Shown: positions 58,755 through 64,000 of the stretch, piece after piece
Layout: every line of letters begins with the position of its first letter
Numbering within the stretch: position 1 is the stretch's first letter
Notes under the pieces: generated by a model
What the model saw: only the letters and a program-made list of their open reading frames with translations
Told to the model about the DNA's origin: nothing
The model's database searches: none
Source: Mixophyes australis
Lineage: Eukaryota; Chordata; Amphibia; Anura; Limnodynastidae
NCBI GenBank assembly: GCA_036250195.1
Contig: JAVHZZ010000003.1
Span: forward strand, 20,989,504 to 21,053,503
Length of the DNA: 64,000 nt
Direction of reading: 5' to 3'
Translations under genes and position numbers: made by a program

Positions 58755-61700
58755 CAGGTCCCACCGTACATTTGTCCATCCGTCCGCGCTGTTCTTCTAC
58801 AAAGAGTACACAGTCAGGTCCCGCCGTCCATCCGTCCGTACATCCGTCCATCCGTCCACGCTGTTCTTCTACAAAGTCTGCACAGTCAGGTCCCACCGTC
58901 CATCCGTCCTCGCTGTTCTTCTACAAAGTCTGCGCAGTCAGGTCCCACCGTCCATCGGTCCTTCCATCCGTCTGCGCTGTTCTTCTACAAAGTCTGCGCA
59001 GTCAGGTCCCACCGTCCATCCGTCCGCGCTGTTCTTCTACAAAGTCTGCGCAGACAGGACCCACCGTCCATCTGTCCATCCGTCCGCGCTGTTCTTCTAC
59101 AAAGTCTGCGCAGACAGGACCCAACGTCCATCTGTCCATCCGTCCGCGCTGTTCTTCTACAAAGTCTGCGCAGACAGGACCCAACGTCCATCTGTCCATC
59201 CGTCCGCGCTGTTCTACAAAGTCTGCGCAGTCAGGTCCCACCGTCCATCCGTCCGCGCTGTTCTTCTACAGAGCCTGCGCAGTCAGGTCCCACCATCCAT
59301 CCGTCCACGCTGTTCTTCTACAAAGCCTGCGCAGTCAGGTCCCACTGTCCATCCATCCGTCCGCGCTGTTCTTCTACAAAGTCTGCGCAGTCAGGTCCCA
59401 CCTTCCATCCGTCCATCCGTCCACGCTGTTCTTCTACAAAGTCTGCGCAGTCAGGTACCACCGTCCATCCATCCGTCCGTTCGTCCACGCTGTTCTTCTA
59501 CAAAGTCTCCGCAGTCAGGTCCCACCGTCCATCCATCCGCGCTGTTCTTCTACAAAGTCTGCGCAGTCAGGTCCCAACGTCCATCCGTCCATCCGTCCGC
59601 GCTGTTCTTCTACAAAGTCTGCGCAGTCAGGTCCCACCTTCCATACGTCTATCCGTCCACGCTGTTCTTCTACAAAGTCTGCGCAGTCAGGTACCACCGT
59701 CCATCCATCCGTCCGTCCGCGCTGTTCTTCTACAAAGTCTGCGCAGTCAGGTACCACCGTCCATCCATCCGTCCGTCCATCCATCCGAGCTGTTCTTCTA
59801 CAAAGTCTGCGCAGTCAGGTCCCACCGTCCATCCGTCCATCCATCCGTCCGTCCATCCACCCGCGCTGTTCTTCTACAAAGTCTGCACAGTTAGGTCCCA
59901 CCGCTTATCCGTCCGTCCATCCGTCCGCGCTGTTCTTCTACAAAGTCTGTGCAGTTAGGTCCCACCATTCATCCGTCCATCCTTCCGTCCGTCCGTCTGT
60001 CCATCCGTCCGCGCTGTTCTTCTACAAAGTCTGCGCAGTCAGGTCCCACCATCCATCGGTCCGCGCTGTTCTTCTGCAAAGTCTGCACAGTTAGGTCCCA
60101 CCGCTTATCCGTCCGTCCATCCGTCCGCACTGTTCTTCTACAAAGTCTGCGCAGTTAGGTCCCACCAGTCATCCGTCCATCCATCCGTCCTTCCGTCCGT
60201 CCATCCGTCCGCCCTGTTCTTCTACAAAGTCTGCGCAGTCAGGTCCCACCGTCCATCGGTCCGCGCTGTTCTTCTACAAAGTCTGCGCAGTCAGGTCCCA
60301 CCATCCATCCGTCCATCCGTCCGTGCTGTTCTTCTACAAAGTCTGCGCAGTCAGGTCCCACCGTCCATCCGTCCTCGCTGTTCTTCTACAAAGTCTGCGC
60401 AGTCAGGTCCCACCGTCCATCGGTCCCTCCATCCGTCTGCGCTGTTCTTCTACAAAGTCTGCGCAGTCAGGTCCCACCATCCATCCGTCCATCCGTCCGC
60501 GCTGTTCTTCTACAAAGTCTGCGCAGTCAGGTCCCACCGTCCATCCGTCCTCGCTGTTCTTCTACAAAGTCTGCGCAGACAGGACCCAACGTCCATCTGT
60601 CCATCCGTCCACGCTGTTCTACAAAGTCTGCGCAGTCAGGTCCCACCGTCCATCCGTGCTGTTCTTCTACAGAGCCTGCGCAGTCAGGTCCCACCATCCA
60701 TCCGTCCACGCTGTTCTTCTACAAAGCCTGCGCAGTCAGGTCCCACTGTCCATCCATCCGTCCGCGCTGTTCTTCTATAAAGTCTGCGCAGTCAGGTCCC
60801 ACCTTCCATCCGTCCATCCTTCCACGCTGTTCTTCTACAAAGTCTGCGCAGTCAGGTACCACCGTCCATCCATCCATCCGTCCGTCCGCGCTGTTCTTCT
60901 ACAAAGTCTCCGCAGTCAGGTCCCACCGTCCATCCATCCGCACTGTTCTTCTACAAAGTCTGCGCAGTCAGGTCCCACCTTCCATACGTCTATCCGTCCA
61001 CGCTGTTCTTCTACAAAGTCTGCGCAGTCAGGTACCACTGTCCATCCATCCGTCCGTCCGCGCTGTTCTTCTACAAAGTCTGCGCAGTCAGGTACCACCG
61101 TCCATCCATCCGTCCGTCCATCCATCCGAGCTGTTCTTCTACAAAGTCTGCGCAGTCAGGTCCCACCGTCCATCCGTCCATCCATCCGTCCGTCCATCCA
61201 CCCGCGCTGTTCTTCTACAAAGTCTGCGCAGTCAGGTCCCACCATCCATCGGTCCGCGCTGTTCTTCTGCAAAGTCTGCACAGTTAGGTCCCACCGCTTA
61301 TCCGTCCGTCCATCCGTCCGCACTGTTCTTCTAAAAAGTCTGTGCAGTTAGGTCCCACCAGTCATCCGTCCATCCATCCGTCCTTCCGTCCGTCCATCCG
61401 TCCGCCCTGTTCTTCTACAAAGTCTGCGCAGTCAGGTCCCACCGTCCATCTGTCCATCCATCCATCCGTCCATCCGTCCACGCTGTTTTTCTACAAAGCC
61501 TGCGCAGTCAGGTCCCACCGTCCAACGGTCCATCCGTCCGCGCTGTTCTTCTACAAAGTCTGCACAGTCAGGTCCCACCTTCCATCCGTCTACGCTGTTC
61601 TTCTACAAAGTCTGCGCAGTCAGGTACCACCGTCCGTCCGTCCGCGCTGTTCTTCTACAAAGTCTGCGCAGTCAGGTCCCACCGTCCATCCGTCCATCCG

Positions 61701-63310
61701 TCCGTCCGCGCTGTTCTTCTACAAAGTCTGCGCAGTCAGGTCCCACTGTCCATCCGTCCATCCATCCATCCGCGCTGTTCTTCTACAAAGTCTGCGCAGT
61801 CAGGTCCATCCATCCGTCCGACCATCCATCCGCGTTGTTCTTCTACAAAGTCTGCGCAGTCAGGTCCCACCGTCCATCCGTCCGTCCATCCGCGCTGTTC
61901 TTCTACAAAGTCTGTGCAGTCAGGTCCAACCGTCCATCCGCGCTGTTCTTCTACAAAGTCTGTGCAGTCAGGTGCATCCATCCGTCCGACCATACATCCG
62001 CGTTGTTCTTCTACAAAGTCTGCGCAGTCAGGTCGCAGCGTCCATCCGTCCATCTGTCCGCGCTGTTCTTCTACAAAGGCTGCGCAGTCAGGTCCGACCG
62101 TCCATCCGTCCGTCCATCCGCGCTGTTCTTCTACAAAGTCTGTGCAGTCAGGTCCCATCGTCGATCCGTCCGCGCTGTTCTTCTACAAAGTCTGCGCAGT
62201 CCAGTCCCACCGTCCAACCGTCCATCCGTCCGCGCTGTTGTTCTACAAAGTTTGCGCAGTCAGGTCCCAGCGTCCATCTGTCCGCGCTGTTCTTCTACAA
62301 AGCCTGCGCAGCCAGGTCCCACTGTCCATCCGTCCGTCCATTCGTCCGCGCTGTTCTTCTACAAAGGCTGCGCAGTCAGGTCCGACCGTCCATCCTTCCG
62401 TCCATCCGTCCATCCATCCGCCCTGTTCTTCTACAAAGTCTGCGCAGTCAGGTCCCACCGTCCATCCGTCCGCGCTCTTCTTCTACAAAGTCTGCACAGT
62501 CAGGTCCCAGCGTCCATCCGTCCGTGCTTTTTTTCTACTAAGTCTAAACAGTCAGGTCCATCCGTCTATCCGTCCATCTGTCCGCGCTGTTCGTCTGCAA
62601 AGTCTGCGCAGTCAGGTCCCACCGTCCATTCATCCGTCCATCCGTCCGCGCTGTTCTTCTACAAAGTCTGCGCAGTCAGGTCCCACTGTCCATCCGTCCA
62701 TCCGTCTGTCCATCCGTCAGCACTGTTCTTCTACAAAGTCTGCGCAGTCAGGTCCCACCGTCCGTCCATCCGTCCGCGTTGTTCTTCTACAAAGCTTTCG
62801 CAGTCAGGTCCCACCTTCCATTCATCTATCCATCCATCCGTCCGCGCTGTTCTTCTACAAAGTCTGCGCAGTCAGGTCCCACCGTCCATCCGTCCATCCG
62901 TCTTTGCTGTTCTTCTACAAAGTCTGCGCAGTCAGGTCCCATCGTCCATCCGTCCATCCGTCCGCGCTGTTCTTCTACAAAGTCTGTGCAGCCAGGTCCC
63001 ACCATGCATCCGTCCGCTCTGTTCTTCTTCAAAGTCTGTGCAGCCAGGTCCCACCGTGCATCCGTCCGCTCTGTTCTTCTTCAAAGTCTGTGCAGCCAGG
63101 TCCCACCGTGCATCCGTCCGGTCTGTTCTTCTACAAAGTCTGTGCAGCCAGGTCCCACCATGCATCCGTCCGGTCTGTTCTTCTACAAAGTCTGTGCAGC
63201 CAGGTCCCACCGTCGAATCGTCCATCCGTCCGCGCTTTTCTTCTACTAAGTCTACACAGTCAGGTCCCACCATCCATCCGTCCATCCGTCCGCGCTTTTC
63301 TTCTACAGGC
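58755..63310. repeat. 4.5-kb minisatellite with variable CCRT spacer
   Basis: Roughly 80 units. The core of about 40 bp is GCTGTTCTTCTACAAAGTCT, GCGCAGTCAGGTCCCACCGT; then a variable run of CCAT and CCGT tetramers, giving unit lengths of about 48-72. Blocks are duplicated at a larger scale (for example 59269 and 60668; 60051 and 61247). The end near 63000-63200 has a subfamily with GTGCAGCCAGGTCCCACC. Few stops occur, so frames of up to 527 codons run through it. They are not judged to be genes. Confidence 0.97.
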
Positions 63311-64000
63311 TCTATGAGCAAAGTAACTTGTAGGAGAGTGGACATTTTACTTACATTTACATCTCTGTTCTTTGGTGTTTATTGGGGGACACAGACACAA
63401 TTGGGTTTAGATTTATGAGTTACGGCACTTTAAGAGGAAACCTCACCACCCATAATCCCTTGCAGCTCCTGTGTGTCTTCAGTTTACCACTAACAAAATC
63501 CAATCATTAGACGAGACAGAAGGAAAAAGCTGCTTCCTGAGTGGGAAGATCTGTGCCCCCTAACAAGCCTCGGAGACAGGGATTTAACACTAAGTAAAAT
63601 ATCCTCTTCTCTCCTACCGCCAGTTGGGGTCACAGACAGAGACATGGGTATGTCCCAACGCCACCCAGAATGGGTGAGGAGTAATGCTTACACAGAAATC
63701 AGCCTGGAGGACCTTGCAGCCAACAGTAGAGTCTACAGAGGGAGTGATACTGATAAAATAGACTTTAGATAACAGAGACAGACGATCGCTCGGTTGCCTG
63801 GTACAAGTCACTATGTATTAAACCCACAGAAGGACATAATGCCCATGTGGAATAAACCACCCATCCTATAGTGACAGAACTGCAGTATAAGAGTCATGAT
63901 CTGGGCCTGCAGAGTCTTCTCACGTCTCATGGATGGGAACTGGCTGGGCCTCTGTCAGATCCCACCAGACCAAAACCTAAAGGGAGAAAATTGTGAGGTG
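63311..64000. other. Unassigned end of window
   Basis: The sequence has a repeat-like character (TTTATTGGGGGACACAGACA, then GGGTCACAGACAGAGACATG), but no diagnostic protein or terminus. No gene can be supported. Confidence 0.35.

Noticed and set aside
58749..63418. Several plus-strand frames of 340-527 codons
   Set aside because: They run only through the tandem array, overlap each other in different frames and mirror the unit DNA. No start context, domain or non-repeat extension supports a gene.
48000..64000. EFR3B, the next gene in the human order
   Set aside because: I found no exon resembling its N-terminus; it may lie beyond the window, or its first exons may be too short to see by eye.

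Overview
The window is vertebrate nuclear DNA, most likely from a frog or another amphibian. It is AT-rich, with a few multi-exon genes among dense transposon debris: hAT-type foldback elements, Tc1/mariner, L1, L2 and CR1 LINEs, a tRNA-type SINE, DIRS, Ty3/gypsy and solo LTRs. Several long tandem arrays are also present. Nothing bacterial or viral as an intact unit was seen.

Layout. Positions 1-9141 appear to be intron of adenylate cyclase 3, read on the minus strand. They hold a Tc1 relic broken by a 5S rRNA-like sequence and by a foldback element, plus other small inverted-repeat elements. The first coding exon of ADCY3 is at 9142-9816 (225 residues, ending at a consensus splice donor). 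Positions 9817-31167 are 5' flank and intergenic DNA with SINE copies, a 31-bp minisatellite, a CCAAT-box cluster near 15.8 kb, a solo LTR with perfect target duplications (16780-17547), a second related LTR (about 24.2-24.9 kb) and an L1 relic (about 26.0-28.0 kb).

DNAJC27 (RBJ, a Rab-like GTPase with a C-terminal J domain) occupies about 31.2-48.0 kb on the minus strand. Seven coding exons join in frame into 273 codons plus stop. The ATG exon starts at a good splice acceptor 32 nt before the ATG, and a consensus donor lies at 47681 next to a CpG-rich promoter-like block. A non-coding first exon is therefore inferred, separated from the ATG exon by a 2.7-kb AT-rich satellite. The other introns hold a 43-bp minisatellite, SINEs, a solo LTR with perfect target duplications, a DIRS recombinase relic and a hAT-type element.

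Positions 48-64 kb show no gene I can support. They hold foldback elements, a Ty3/gypsy pol relic, an L2 LINE whose 3' tail matches the SINE tail, a GT/G-rich array (57.6-58.2 kb) and a 4.5-kb minisatellite (58.75-63.31 kb) of about 56-60-bp units.

ADCY3 and DNAJC27 are neighbours in the same orientation, as they are in human. Both families are linked to cilia: ADCY3 makes cAMP in the ciliary membrane, and RJL-type GTPases are largely confined to ciliated eukaryotes. The DNAJC27 promoter block carries a perfect RFX X-box, a ZNF143-like site and an overlapping E-box/CRE. This regulatory architecture is the most interesting signal found; no wholly new system was found.
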